From Mesonia hippocampi (lineage in GTDB: Bacteria > Bacteroidota > Bacteroidia > Flavobacteriales > Flavobacteriaceae): a DNA stretch of 64,000 bases. Positions 17,250-25,756 of this stretch are shown piece after piece; position 1 is the first letter of the stretch; every line of letters begins with the position of its first letter. Position numbers and translations under genes: made by a program. The DNA lies in contig NZ_JACIFO010000002.1 in the NCBI RefSeq assembly GCF_014197445.1, forward strand, positions 186,001-250,000, read 5' to 3'. The notes under the pieces are model-generated. The model searched no databases, was not told where the DNA came from, and saw only the letters and a program-made list of their open reading frames with translations.

Positions 17250-17490
17250 GCAACTCTACGCAACCTTTTTATATCATTTTCATCTAGAAATTAGATAATA
17301 TCTGTTATGAAAATAGTAGTAAAAATAATAATCTCCGAGCTAAAATCGCTTTCTAAAAAAGTGATTTTAGTTGGCATAATTAGATTAGATGGCGGTTAGT
17401 TTTATTTCTTTTAATTGAAGAATAAAATTTTAAAAATCAGAATTAGCCGCCTAAAAATACTCGTAATTTAAACGGGTATTTTTATTTTTT
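17250..17490 (+). ncRNA. candidate structured small RNA between recA and the U32 peptidase gene
   Basis: This part of the ~345-bp gene-free stretch (17181-17525) holds three successive inverted repeats. They are CTAAAATCGCTTT/AAAGTGATTTTAG at 17340-17370 (13 bp, one G:T), GGCGGTTAGTT/AATTAGCCGCC at 17391-17451 (11 bp with wobbles), and a terminator hairpin at 17453-17483. A -7 element for the next gene follows the terminator, so the hairpins would belong to a separate short transcript. The boundaries and any promoter are uncertain, and I recognise no known RNA family. Confidence 0.3.
17453..17490 (+). terminator. intrinsic terminator upstream of the U32 peptidase promoter
   Basis: AAAAATACTCG (17453-17463) pairs with CGGGTATTTTT (17473-17483, one G:T), followed by ATTTTTT. 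It has no annotated gene upstream on this strand, which suggests an unannotated transcript or an attenuator. Confidence 0.5.
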
Positions 17491-17491
17491 G

Positions 17492-17499
17492 TACCTTTG
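17492..17499 (+). promoter_or_regulatory. -7 element (TACCTTTG) for the trhP-ferredoxin-trhO cluster
   Basis: A perfect TAnnTTTG match followed by C, 27 bp before the ATG at 17526. Confidence 0.5.
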
Positions 17500-17525
17500 C
17501 CGCTTAATTTGTAAGTAACTCTCTA

Positions 17526-18767
17526 ATGACTGATTCTGGTAAGATTGAGCTTATGGCTCCTGCAGGGAATTTTGAATCGCTACAGGCTGCAATAGTAAAC
17601 GGAGCCGATTCTGTTTATTTTGGGGTAGAACAATTAAACATGCGTGCCCGTGCAAGCATTAATTTTACACTTGACGATTTACCCGAAATTTCTCGCAGAT
17701 GTAAAACGCTAAACGTAAGAACCTATCTTACCTTAAACACTATTGTTTACGACCATGACCTCTCTATTATAAAAACAGTATTAGATGCCGCTAAAAAAGC
17801 CGACATCACTGCCGTTATCGCTATGGATCAAGCCGTAATTGCTTATGCGAGGCAAATTGATATGGAGGTGCACATCTCTACACAAATAAACATTACCAAC
17901 ATAGAAACCGTGCGTTTTTACGCCATGTTTGCCGATACTATGGTAATGAGCAGAGAACTAAGCCTTAGACAAGTAAAAAAGATTACAGACCAAATAGAGA
18001 AAGAAGAAATTAAAGGCCCTTCTGGCAACCTAGTAGAAATAGAAATTTTTGGACACGGAGCTTTATGTATGGCCGTTTCTGGAAAATGTTACCTAAGTTT
18101 ACATTCACATAACTCCTCTGCCAATAGGGGCGCTTGTAAACAAAATTGCCGAAAAAAATATACGGTAATCGACCAAGAAAGCGGATTTGAAATAGAAGTT
18201 GACAACGAGTATATGATGTCTCCTAAAGACCTCTGTACCATAGATTTTCTAGACCAAGTAATCGATGCGGGAGCAAAAGTACTAAAAATAGAAGGAAGAG
18301 GAAGAGCACCAGAATATGTAACCACTGTTATAAAAACCTACCGCGAAGCAATTGATGCTTATCACGAAGGCACCTATACAAAAGAAAAAGTTACGCAATG
18401 GATGCAAAACCTAGAAAAGGTTTACAATCGTGGTTTTTGGAGCGGTTATTACTTAGGGCAAAAACTAGGCGAATGGAGTGATAGTCCAGGCTCTCAGGCA
18501 ACACAAAAAAAAGTATATGTAGGCAAAGGAGTACATTATTTTCCGAAAGCAAACATTGCTGAGTTTAAAATTGAAGCTTACGATATCAAAGTAGGCGATA
18601 AACTGCTAATCACCGGCCCGACAACTGGTGTAGAAGAATTTGAACTGACAGAAATGATGGTGAATGATGCAAAACTAGATATTGCAAAAAAAGGAGACTC
18701 CTGTACGATTCCAACAAAGTTTAGAATCCGAATGTCCGACAAATTATATAAAATAGTTCAAGCATAA
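17526..18767 (+). CDS. trhP: peptidase U32 family protein, probable tRNA U34 hydroxylase TrhP (YegQ-like)
   Basis: 413 residues, close to E. coli TrhP/YegQ in length. It starts with IELMAPAGNFESLQAAIVNG, typical of the family. It has the conserved cysteines Cys181, Cys188, Cys204 and Cys208 in GALCMAVSGKCYL and RGACKQNCRKKY, which bind a 4Fe-4S cluster in this family. TrhP uses prephenate-derived chemistry to make 5-hydroxyuridine at tRNA position 34. It overlaps a ferredoxin gene by one base and lies two genes before a TrhO-like gene, which strongly favours the tRNA hydroxylase role over a protease. Confidence 0.82.
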   Translation: MTDSGKIELMAPAGNFESLQAAIVNGADSVYFGVEQLNMRARASINFTLDDLPEISRRCKTLNVRTYLTLNTIVYDHDLSIIKTVLDAAKKADITAVIAMDQAVIAYARQIDMEVHISTQINITNIETVRFYAMFADTMVMSRELSLRQVKKITDQIEKEEIKGPSGNLVEIEIFGHGALCMAVSGKCYLSLHSHNSSANRGACKQNCRKKYTVIDQESGFEIEVDNEYMMSPKDLCTIDFLDQVIDAGAKVLKIEGRGRAPEYVTTVIKTYREAIDAYHEGTYTKEKVTQWMQNLEKVYNRGFWSGYYLGQKLGEWSDSPGSQATQKKVYVGKGVHYFPKANIAEFKIEAYDIKVGDKLLITGPTTGVEEFELTEMMVNDAKLDIAKKGDSCTIPTKFRIRMSDKLYKIVQA

Positions 18768-18997
18768 TGGTGGTTGTAACCCTACAACGAGCAAAATGTA
18801 TTGGGTGTAATTATTGTGTAGAAATGGCACCTGGACAATTTCAAATGTCAAAAAAAGACGGTAAATCCGTGCTATTACATTCTACAGAGAAAAAAGGTTT
18901 TTTTACCCTAAAATCTCATGACGATGGTATTTTTGAAGAATGTACAGAAGCTCAAAAGGCTTGTCCTGTCAATATCATTTCTACCAAAAAAATATAA
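18767..18997 (+). CDS. single-cluster 4Fe-4S ferredoxin
   Basis: 76 residues. Cys11-x2-Cys14-x2-Cys17 near the N terminus and Cys66-Pro near the C terminus give one 4Fe-4S site; Cys59 is extra. Its start overlaps the trhP stop by one base (TAATG), so it is translationally coupled and probably supplies electrons or helps the Fe-S enzyme before it. Confidence 0.88.
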   Translation: MVVVTLQRAKCIGCNYCVEMAPGQFQMSKKDGKSVLLHSTEKKGFFTLKSHDDGIFEECTEAQKACPVNIISTKKI

Positions 18998-19030
18998 AAT
19001 TAATACCTTTAACCTTAAAAATAGTATAGC

Positions 19031-20059
19031 ATGCAACTGTACAACAAATTAAGCGCAAAAGAGAGAGCAGAATTATTAGACAAAGCTGGCGAAGACCGCC
19101 TAACGCTTTCTTTTTATCAATACGCAAAAATTGGAAACCCTGAGTTATTTAGAAATCATTTATTCCTTGCTTGGGATAATATGGAAGTTTTAGGACGTAT
19201 TTATGTAGCTCACGAAGGCATAAATGCACAACTTTCTGTCCCTGCAAAACGATTTAATGAATTTAAAAACTTCTTAGATCAAATATATTTCTTAAACAAT
19301 ATCCGTTTAAATATTGCTATAGAACACGACACAAAATCATTCCTTAAGCTCAAAATAAAAGTTAGAAAGAAAATTCTAGCAGATGGGCTTAACGATGCTA
19401 GTTTTGATGTAACTAAAAAAGGCGTACACCTAAATGCAAAACGCTTTAACGAAATTACAGAAGATCCTAATACTATTATCATTGATATGCGTAACCACTA
19501 CGAAAGTGAAATAGGACACTTTAAAGAAGCAATAACACCAGATGTAGACACTTTTAGAGATTCTCTTCCTATTATCGAAGACCAACTAAAAGACTATAAA
19601 GAAGATAAAAACATTGTAATGTATTGCACTGGCGGTATACGCTGCGAAAAAGCAAGTGCTTATTACAAACATAAAGGCTTTAAAAACGTATATCAGTTAG
19701 AAGGCGGAATTATAGAATACGCCCGTCAGGTAAAAAATCAAGGTTTAGAAAATAAATTTATCGGGAAAAACTTTGTTTTTGATCACCGTCGTGCAGAGCA
19801 AATTTCAGAAGATATTATTGCACAATGCCACCAATGTGGCAAAGCTTGCGATACGCACATTAACTGCGCTAACGAAGCCTGCCATTTGCTTTTCATACAA
19901 TGTGATGAGTGTGCCGAAAAAATGAATCATTGCTGTTCAGACCACTGCAAAGAAGTACACGCACTACCAGAAGATGAACAAAAAGCATTACGCAGAGGAA
20001 AGCATAACAGCAATAAAATATTTAGAAAAGGAAGGTCAGAAGCACTTACCTTTAAATAG
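19031..20059 (+). CDS. trhO: oxygen-dependent tRNA uridine(34) hydroxylase TrhO (rhodanese-domain, YceA family)
   Basis: 342 residues. The N-terminal acylphosphatase-like domain (about 23-115, with YVAHEGINAQLS) is followed by the rhodanese domain with active-site Cys199 in MYCTGGIRCEKASAYY. The C-terminal Cys-rich region (Cys266-Cys306, pairs such as CHQCG and CDEC) probably binds zinc. TrhO makes 5-hydroxyuridine at tRNA U34 using oxygen. It lies 33 bp after the ferredoxin gene, so both known routes to this modification are in one cluster. Confidence 0.88.
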   Translation: MQLYNKLSAKERAELLDKAGEDRLTLSFYQYAKIGNPELFRNHLFLAWDNMEVLGRIYVAHEGINAQLSVPAKRFNEFKNFLDQIYFLNNIRLNIAIEHDTKSFLKLKIKVRKKILADGLNDASFDVTKKGVHLNAKRFNEITEDPNTIIIDMRNHYESEIGHFKEAITPDVDTFRDSLPIIEDQLKDYKEDKNIVMYCTGGIRCEKASAYYKHKGFKNVYQLEGGIIEYARQVKNQGLENKFIGKNFVFDHRRAEQISEDIIAQCHQCGKACDTHINCANEACHLLFIQCDECAEKMNHCCSDHCKEVHALPEDEQKALRRGKHNSNKIFRKGRSEALTFK

Positions 20060-20088
20060 CAGCCAACTAGTTTTGCAGCTATTTTTTG
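20055..20088 (+). terminator. terminator after trhO
   Basis: AATAGC-a-GC (20055-20063) pairs with GC-a-GCTATT (20075-20083) with one A:A mismatch, followed by TTTT. It overlaps the trhO stop codon. Confidence 0.55.
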
Positions 20089-20123
20089 GTATATTTACCT
20101 TCTAAAAATAATTACTAACATAC

Positions 20124-20155
20124 AACATAGGTTGGTTTTATAACTAACCTATGTT
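20124..20155. repeat. inverted repeat ahead of the PSP1-domain gene
   Basis: AACATAGGTT (20124-20133) pairs perfectly with AACCTATGTT (20146-20155) around a 12-nt loop. It covers an upstream in-frame ATG (20151) of the next gene, which supports the downstream ATG at 20172 as the real start. It may be a leader hairpin. Confidence 0.45.
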
Positions 20156-20171
20156 TCAATATATAGATTAT

Positions 20172-21344
20172 ATGGCGTGTGGCAACTGCTCTACAGGAAA
20201 AGATGGAGCCCCAAGAGGATGTAAAAACAATGGAACCTGCGGAACCGATAGCTGTAACAAGCTTAATGTTTTCGATTGGCTTTCCAATATGACACTGCCT
20301 CAAGACCAAGAAGAATGCAAACTGGTAGAAGTGCGTTTTAAAAATGGTAGAAAACACTTTTACAAAAACACCGAAAACCTTTCTTTACTTATGGGCGATG
20401 TGGTAGCTGTAGAAGCCTCTCCAGGTCACGACATTGGCATAATAACCCTTACAGGCGAGCTTGTAAAAGTGCAAATGCGCAAGAAAAAAGTAAAACCTGA
20501 TAGTGAAGAAGTTTTAAAAATATACCGCAAAGCAACTCAAAAAGATATCGATGTTTGGCAAGAAATGAGGCAGCGCGAAGAAAGTATGAAAGTTCGTGCG
20601 CGAGAAATAGCCATAAAACTCAAACTCCAAATGAAAATTAGTGATATCGAATTTCAAGGAGACGGCTCGAAAGCTACTTTTTACTACACCGCAGAAGAAC
20701 GTGTAGATTTCAGACAGCTTATTAAAGAATTTGCTTACGAGTTTAAAACCCGTATCGAAATGCGACAAATAGGCTTTCGCCAAGAAGCAGCACGCCTCGG
20801 TGGAGTTGGCTCCTGCGGAAGAGAATTATGCTGCTCTACATGGCTTACCGATTTTAGATCGGTTACCACCTCCGCCGCCCGATACCAACAATTATCGTTA
20901 AACCCCTTAAAACTTGCAGGACAATGCGGAAAATTAAAATGCTGCCTTAACTTTGAGTTAGACGCCTATTTAGACGCACTTAAAGCATTCCCAAAGCAAG
21001 ACATAAAACTTCAAACAAAAAAAGGTACAGCTGTTTGCCAAAAAATAGATATTTTTAAAGGCGTTATGTGGTACGCTTATGAAGGCGAATGGATGAATTG
21101 GTTTGAACTAAGCACCCAGCAAGTTACACAAATAATAAAAGCTTCCGAGAACAAAAAACCCATAGACAGCCTTGAAGAGCTTGTGGCCGAAAAACAAACA
21201 GAAATAGAAAATACAAACTTTGAAGACACCGTTGGGCAAGACAGCCTAACACGTTTTGATAAACCAAAACGTAAAAAACCTCAAAAAAGAAGACCTAACA
21301 ATAAACAAAACCGAAGAAGAAAAAAGCCTCAAAAAAATGCATAA
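20172..21344 (+). CDS. PSP1-domain protein, RicT/YaaT-like
   Basis: 390 residues from ATG 20172. The N terminus MACGNCSTGKDGAPRGCKNN is the form seen in Bacteroidota homologues, so the ATG at 20151 was not used. The core is the PSP1 domain, with a Cys-rich centre (GSCGRELCCSTWL and CGKLKCCLNFELD). In Bacillus, RicT works with RicA and RicF as Fe-S proteins in RNA processing. The C terminus is very basic (KRKKPQKRRPNNK). It overlaps the gldH start by 8 bp, a pairing common in Flavobacteriia. Confidence 0.85.
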   Translation: MACGNCSTGKDGAPRGCKNNGTCGTDSCNKLNVFDWLSNMTLPQDQEECKLVEVRFKNGRKHFYKNTENLSLLMGDVVAVEASPGHDIGIITLTGELVKVQMRKKKVKPDSEEVLKIYRKATQKDIDVWQEMRQREESMKVRAREIAIKLKLQMKISDIEFQGDGSKATFYYTAEERVDFRQLIKEFAYEFKTRIEMRQIGFRQEAARLGGVGSCGRELCCSTWLTDFRSVTTSAARYQQLSLNPLKLAGQCGKLKCCLNFELDAYLDALKAFPKQDIKLQTKKGTAVCQKIDIFKGVMWYAYEGEWMNWFELSTQQVTQIIKASENKKPIDSLEELVAEKQTEIENTNFEDTVGQDSLTRFDKPKRKKPQKRRPNNKQNRRRKKPQKNA

Positions 21345-21813
21345 GTACCTTGTTTTTTTTATAAGCTTAGCTTTGTTTTCTTGCGACAGCAAACAAGTGT
21401 ATGACCAGTACCAAAGTCTTTCGGGCTATTGGTCAAAAAACAACACCATCTCTTTTACTATAAAAGAAATAGACACCACCAAAAAATACAACCTATTTAT
21501 TAACGTTAGGAATAATAACAATTATCCTTATCAAAACCTATTCTTAATTACCAATATGAACTTCCCAAAAGGAAAAACCATTACCGACACACTAGAATAC
21601 GAAATGGCAAACCCCGACGGAAGCTTAAAAGGTAGTGGCTTTGGCAAGCTAAAAGAAAATAAACTTTGGTATAAAGAAAACATAAGCTTTCCCGAAAAAG
21701 GAGAGTACACTTTTAGCATTAGACAAGCTATGCGCAACAGAGAAGATCAAAACGCTATTGATAGCTTAGCTGGAATTATAGATATTGGTTTTAGAATAGA
21801 AAATACAAATTAA
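21337..21813 (+). CDS. gldH: gliding motility lipoprotein GldH
   Basis: 158 residues from ATG 21337, chosen because it gives a clean lipoprotein signal (MHKYLVFFISLALFSC, Cys16); longer in-frame starts would bury it. The beta-rich body with YQSLSGYWSKNNTISF and NPDGSLKGSGFGKLKENKLW matches GldH. Gld proteins are needed for gliding and associated with type IX secretion in Flavobacteriia. It overlaps the PSP1 gene and lies 5 bp before the penicillin-binding protein gene. Confidence 0.88.
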   Translation: MHKYLVFFISLALFSCDSKQVYDQYQSLSGYWSKNNTISFTIKEIDTTKKYNLFINVRNNNNYPYQNLFLITNMNFPKGKTITDTLEYEMANPDGSLKGSGFGKLKENKLWYKENISFPEKGEYTFSIRQAMRNREDQNAIDSLAGIIDIGFRIENTN

Positions 21814-21818
21814 CAACC

Positions 21819-24152
21819 GTGACAAAAAAAACAAATCCATCAAAAAAAAAACCTCAAAAGCCTACCTATAGAAAATATATACTTTGGTTTTGGGGTCTCT
21901 TCATCGCTGGTTTATTAACCATTTCCTTTTTATTTGTCCTTGCAGGCTGGGGGGCTTTTGGAAAAATGCCAACTTTTGAAGAGCTAGAAAACCCAGAAAC
22001 CAACCTTGCTACCGAAGTCTTCTCTTCAGACGGAGAAACGCTAGGAAAATATTACAACGAAAACCGCACCCCTATAAAATATGAAGAATTACCCAAAACA
22101 TTAATTCAGGCCTTAGTTGCCACCGAAGACGAACGCTATTATGAACACTCAGGAATAGATGCCAGAGGAACCCTTAGGGCTGTTGCCTATTTAGGAACAA
22201 AAGGAGGTGCAAGTACCATTACCCAACAGTTATCAAAATTACTTTTCTCTGCCACACCAGATAACAAATTAGAACGTGTCCTGCAAAAACTTAAAGAGTG
22301 GGTTATTGCAATCCGTTTAGAACGACAATACACAAAAGAAGAAATTATCACCATGTACTTAAACAAGTACGATTTCTTATACCAAGCGGTAGGAATACGT
22401 TCTGCCTCTAGAATTTACTTTTCTAAAGAACCTACAGACCTAAAAACAGAAGAAGCAGCAGTTTTAGTTGCCATGCTCAAAAACCCTATTCTATACAACC
22501 CACGAAAAGAAAAATTTAAAAAAAATGCCCTACAACGCAGAAACCAAGTACTAAAACAAATGCAAAAAAACGGGTATTTAGACGAACAACAAAAAGACTC
22601 TCTACAACAATTACCCTTAAAACTTAAATTTTCTCCCGAAGGGCATGACGAAGGGGTAGCTACTTATTTTAGAGCATACCTACAAAGCTTTTTAAAAGAA
22701 TGGATTGAAGAAAACAAAAAACCTAACGGAGAAAAATATAACATTTATCGCGATGGACTTAAAGTTTATACCAGTATAGATTCCCGTATGCAAAAATATG
22801 CCGAAGAAGCTGTAGAAATGCACATGGCAAAACTCCAAACAGAATTTGACCGGCAAAACAAAAACAACAAAACCGCACCGTTTAGAGACCTCTCTAAAAA
22901 TCAAATAGAAAACATCATTACCCGAGCCATCAAAAACAGTGACCGTTGGCGAGCAATGAAAACTAAAAACATCCCAGAAGATAAGATTCTCGCTTCTTTT
23001 GATGAAAAACAAGAAATGAGGGTTTTCTCTTGGAAAAACAATACCGATATAGACACTATCATGTCTCCAAGAGACTCCATTTACTACTATAAGTCATTCC
23101 TAAATACAGGAATGATGTCTATGGACCCACAAACAGGAGAAGTAAAAGCATGGGTAGGAGGCATTAATTTCAAACACTTTAAATACGAACACGTAAAACA
23201 AGCCAAAAGGCAAGTAGGCTCTACTTTTAAACCGTTTGTTTACGCCACAGCTATAGACCAATTACACCTCTCGCCTTGCTACGAACTTCCTAACACACAA
23301 CACACTATTCCTGCAGGAAGACATGGCGTATCTAAAGACTGGACGCCTAAAAACTCTAGCGGAAAGTACGGAGGAATGGTTACTTTAAAAGAAGCCCTGG
23401 CAAACTCTTTAAATACAATTACAGCACGACTTATCGATAAAACAGGACCAGAACCCGTTATCGATTTACTTAAAAAACTAGGAGTAGACACCTCTGAAAT
23501 AGACCCCGTTGCTGCTATTGCACTTGGATCGGTAGACATTAGTGTTTTTGAAATGGTCTCTGCATATTCTACATTTGCCAACAAAGGTATCTATGTAAAA
23601 CCCGTTATTGTAACACATATAGAAGATAAAAACGGTACTATTCTCTACCAACATATTCCAGAAAGTAGAGATGTAATGAGCGAAGAAGCCGCTTATGTTA
23701 CTGTAAAACTCATGGAAGGCGTAACAGAAAGCGGTTCTGGTTTACGTTTACGCACCACATGGGCAGTAAACGCACCCCATTATAAACGCGCCGTAACAGG
23801 TTATCCTTATGCACTGAAAAACCCCATTGCAGGAAAAACAGGAACAACACAAAACCAAAGTGATGGTTGGTTTATGGGAATGGTTCCTAACCTAAGCACA
23901 GGCGTTTGGGTTGGTGGCGAAGATAGGTCTGTACACTTCCCAGGAATAACTTACGGGCAAGGAGCAACTATGGCCTTACCTATTTGGGGGATATACATGA
24001 ATAAAGTTTATGAAGATGAAAGCCTAAATGTTTCTAAAGCAGATTTTGAAGCTCCAGAAGAATTGACTATAGAAGTAGATTGCGAAAAAGCAAAAAAAGA
24101 AAATCCAGAAAACAACAATGCTGAAGAAATTCCAGACGAATTAGATTTTTAA
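21819..24152 (+). CDS. class A penicillin-binding protein (PBP1A-type)
   Basis: 777 residues with a GTG start. Short basic cytosolic tail, membrane helix (about 20-45), GT51 glycosyltransferase domain with Glu103 in ATEDERYYEHSG and GGASTITQQLSK, then the transpeptidase domain with Ser468-Thr-Phe-Lys471, Ser530-Leu-Asn532 and Lys673-Thr-Gly-Thr676. It polymerises and crosslinks peptidoglycan. It is 5 bp after gldH. The C terminus is acidic. Confidence 0.94.
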   Translation: MTKKTNPSKKKPQKPTYRKYILWFWGLFIAGLLTISFLFVLAGWGAFGKMPTFEELENPETNLATEVFSSDGETLGKYYNENRTPIKYEELPKTLIQALVATEDERYYEHSGIDARGTLRAVAYLGTKGGASTITQQLSKLLFSATPDNKLERVLQKLKEWVIAIRLERQYTKEEIITMYLNKYDFLYQAVGIRSASRIYFSKEPTDLKTEEAAVLVAMLKNPILYNPRKEKFKKNALQRRNQVLKQMQKNGYLDEQQKDSLQQLPLKLKFSPEGHDEGVATYFRAYLQSFLKEWIEENKKPNGEKYNIYRDGLKVYTSIDSRMQKYAEEAVEMHMAKLQTEFDRQNKNNKTAPFRDLSKNQIENIITRAIKNSDRWRAMKTKNIPEDKILASFDEKQEMRVFSWKNNTDIDTIMSPRDSIYYYKSFLNTGMMSMDPQTGEVKAWVGGINFKHFKYEHVKQAKRQVGSTFKPFVYATAIDQLHLSPCYELPNTQHTIPAGRHGVSKDWTPKNSSGKYGGMVTLKEALANSLNTITARLIDKTGPEPVIDLLKKLGVDTSEIDPVAAIALGSVDISVFEMVSAYSTFANKGIYVKPVIVTHIEDKNGTILYQHIPESRDVMSEEAAYVTVKLMEGVTESGSGLRLRTTWAVNAPHYKRAVTGYPYALKNPIAGKTGTTQNQSDGWFMGMVPNLSTGVWVGGEDRSVHFPGITYGQGATMALPIWGIYMNKVYEDESLNVSKADFEAPEELTIEVDCEKAKKENPENNNAEEIPDELDF

Positions 24153-24169
24153 CCCCTATATTTACTAGC

Positions 24170-24211
24170 AACAACAAAAAGCTCTTTTTTATTAAAGAGC
24201 TTTTTGTTGTT
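24170..24211 (+). terminator. strong intrinsic terminator after the PBP gene
   Basis: AACAACAAAAAGCTCTTT (24170-24187) pairs perfectly over 18 bp with AAAGAGCTTTTTGTTGTT (24194-24211) around a 6-nt loop. Confidence 0.75.
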
Positions 24212-24305
24212 AAATCAAATTCTTAAAGCCACGAATGTATCGCTGAAAGCTTTTTATGGAATCTTTATATTTTTTTCGTATTTTTCAACAAAATTTTTTT
24301 ATCAA

Positions 24306-25004
24306 ATGATAACAAAAACCGTAAAAAACGTACAAGAAGCCCTAAAAGGGGTTGAAAACGGAATGACATTTATGCTTGGAGGCTTTGGCTTATGCGGAAT
24401 CCCCGAAAATGCGATTGCAGAACTTGTAAAACTTAACATTAAAGACATTACTTGTATTTCTAACAATGCAGGCGTAGATGATTTTGGATTAGGCTTACTT
24501 CTCCAAAAAAAACAAATCAAAAAAATGATCTCTTCTTATGTTGGTGAAAACGCAGAATTTGAACGCCAAATGCTTAGCGGAGAACTTGATGTAGAGCTCA
24601 CCCCACAAGGAACACTCGCCGCAAAATGTCAAGCAGCACAACAAGGTTTCCCGGCTATTTACACCCCTGCAGGCTATGGCACCGAAGTTGCCCTAAACAA
24701 AGAAACCCGTATGTTTGACGGAAAAATGCACGTTCTAGAAGAAGCTTACAAAGCAGATTTTGCCTTTGTTAAAGCATGGAAAGGCGATACAGCTGGCAAC
24801 CTTATTTTTAAAGGAACTGCCCGTAACTTTAACCCTTGTATGTGTGGTGCTGCAAAAATAACCGTTGCCGAAGTAGAAGAACTCGTTCCAGCAGGAGAAC
24901 TAGACCCTAACCATATTCATATCCCAGGAATTTTTGTTCAACGTATCTTTAAAGGAGCACATTTTGAAAAACGTATAGAGCAACGTACAGTTAGACAAAA
25001 ATAA
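24306..25004 (+). CDS. scoA: 3-oxoacid CoA-transferase, subunit A
   Basis: 232 residues from ATG 24306 ([16 protein letters not shown]). An upstream in-frame TTG at 24204 lies in the terminator stem of the previous gene and was rejected. [13 protein letters not shown] near the start and GYGTEVA fit the alpha subunit of succinyl-CoA:3-ketoacid CoA-transferase. With subunit B (32 bp downstream) it moves CoA between succinyl-CoA and acetoacetate in ketone-body and leucine breakdown. Confidence 0.92.
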   Translation: MITKTVKNVQEALKGVENGMTFMLGGFGLCGIPENAIAELVKLNIKDITCISNNAGVDDFGLGLLLQKKQIKKMISSYVGENAEFERQMLSGELDVELTPQGTLAAKCQAAQQGFPAIYTPAGYGTEVALNKETRMFDGKMHVLEEAYKADFAFVKAWKGDTAGNLIFKGTARNFNPCMCGAAKITVAEVEELVPAGELDPNHIHIPGIFVQRIFKGAHFEKRIEQRTVRQK

Positions 25005-25036
25005 AACCTTACTATTAACAACAACTCAACAAAATC

Positions 25037-25690
25037 ATGCTAGATAAAAACGGAATAGCAAAACGTATTGCACAAGAAGTTAAAAATGGGTTTTATGTAA
25101 ACCTAGGGATTGGTATTCCTACCCTTGTAGCCAACTTTGTACGTGACGATATAGAAGTAGAATTTCAAAGCGAAAATGGAATATTAGGAATGGGAGCTTT
25201 CCCTTTTGAGGGCGAAGAAGATGCCGATTTAATTAACGCAGGAAAACAAACCATTACTGCACTACCAGGAGCAAGCTATTTTGATTCTGCAACAAGCTTC
25301 GGGATGATACGAGGAAAACACGTAGACCTTACCATACTAGGCGCCATGGAAGTTGCCGAAAATGGAGACATTGCCAATTGGAAAATACCAGGAAAAATGG
25401 TAAAAGGCATGGGCGGAGCTATGGATTTAGTAGCCTCGGCAGAAAATATTATTGTTGCCATGATGCACACCAATAAAGCAGGCGAATCTAAACTTCTAAA
25501 AAAATGCAGCTTACCACTCACAGGAGTTGGCTGTGTAACAAAAATTGTAACCAATCTTGCGGTATTAGAAGTAATCGAAGAAGGTTTTAAACTCATAGAA
25601 CGTGCCCCAGGGGTAAGCGTCGAAGAAATTCAAAAAGCAACCGAAGGAAACCTTATTATAGAGGGCGAAATCCCAGAAATGGAGCTATAA
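25037..25690 (+). CDS. scoB: 3-oxoacid CoA-transferase, subunit B
   Basis: 217 residues. It carries the family start VNLGIGIPTLVAN and the catalytic Glu46 in FQSENGILGMG, which forms the CoA thioester intermediate. GAMDLVASAENIIVAMMHT is the conserved centre. It is the partner of scoA and ends in a bidirectional terminator 15 bp after the stop. Confidence 0.93.
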   Translation: MLDKNGIAKRIAQEVKNGFYVNLGIGIPTLVANFVRDDIEVEFQSENGILGMGAFPFEGEEDADLINAGKQTITALPGASYFDSATSFGMIRGKHVDLTILGAMEVAENGDIANWKIPGKMVKGMGGAMDLVASAENIIVAMMHTNKAGESKLLKKCSLPLTGVGCVTKIVTNLAVLEVIEEGFKLIERAPGVSVEEIQKATEGNLIIEGEIPEMEL

Positions 25691-25705
25691 GAACCGTTCA
25701 AAAAG

Positions 25706-25739
25706 CTAAAAATCGCCTTTATTACAAGGCGATTTTTAG
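25706..25739. terminator. bidirectional terminator between scoB and the HTTM gene
   Basis: CTAAAAATCGCCTT (25706-25719) pairs perfectly with AAGGCGATTTTTAG (25726-25739) around a 6-nt loop. It lies between convergent genes. Confidence 0.7.
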
Positions 25740-25756
25740 TTTCAAATATATTTATT

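Noticed and set aside
24204-24305. Longer N terminus for the CoA-transferase A subunit
   Set aside because: The TTG start lies within the previous gene's terminator stem, and the extra residues do not fit the family start.
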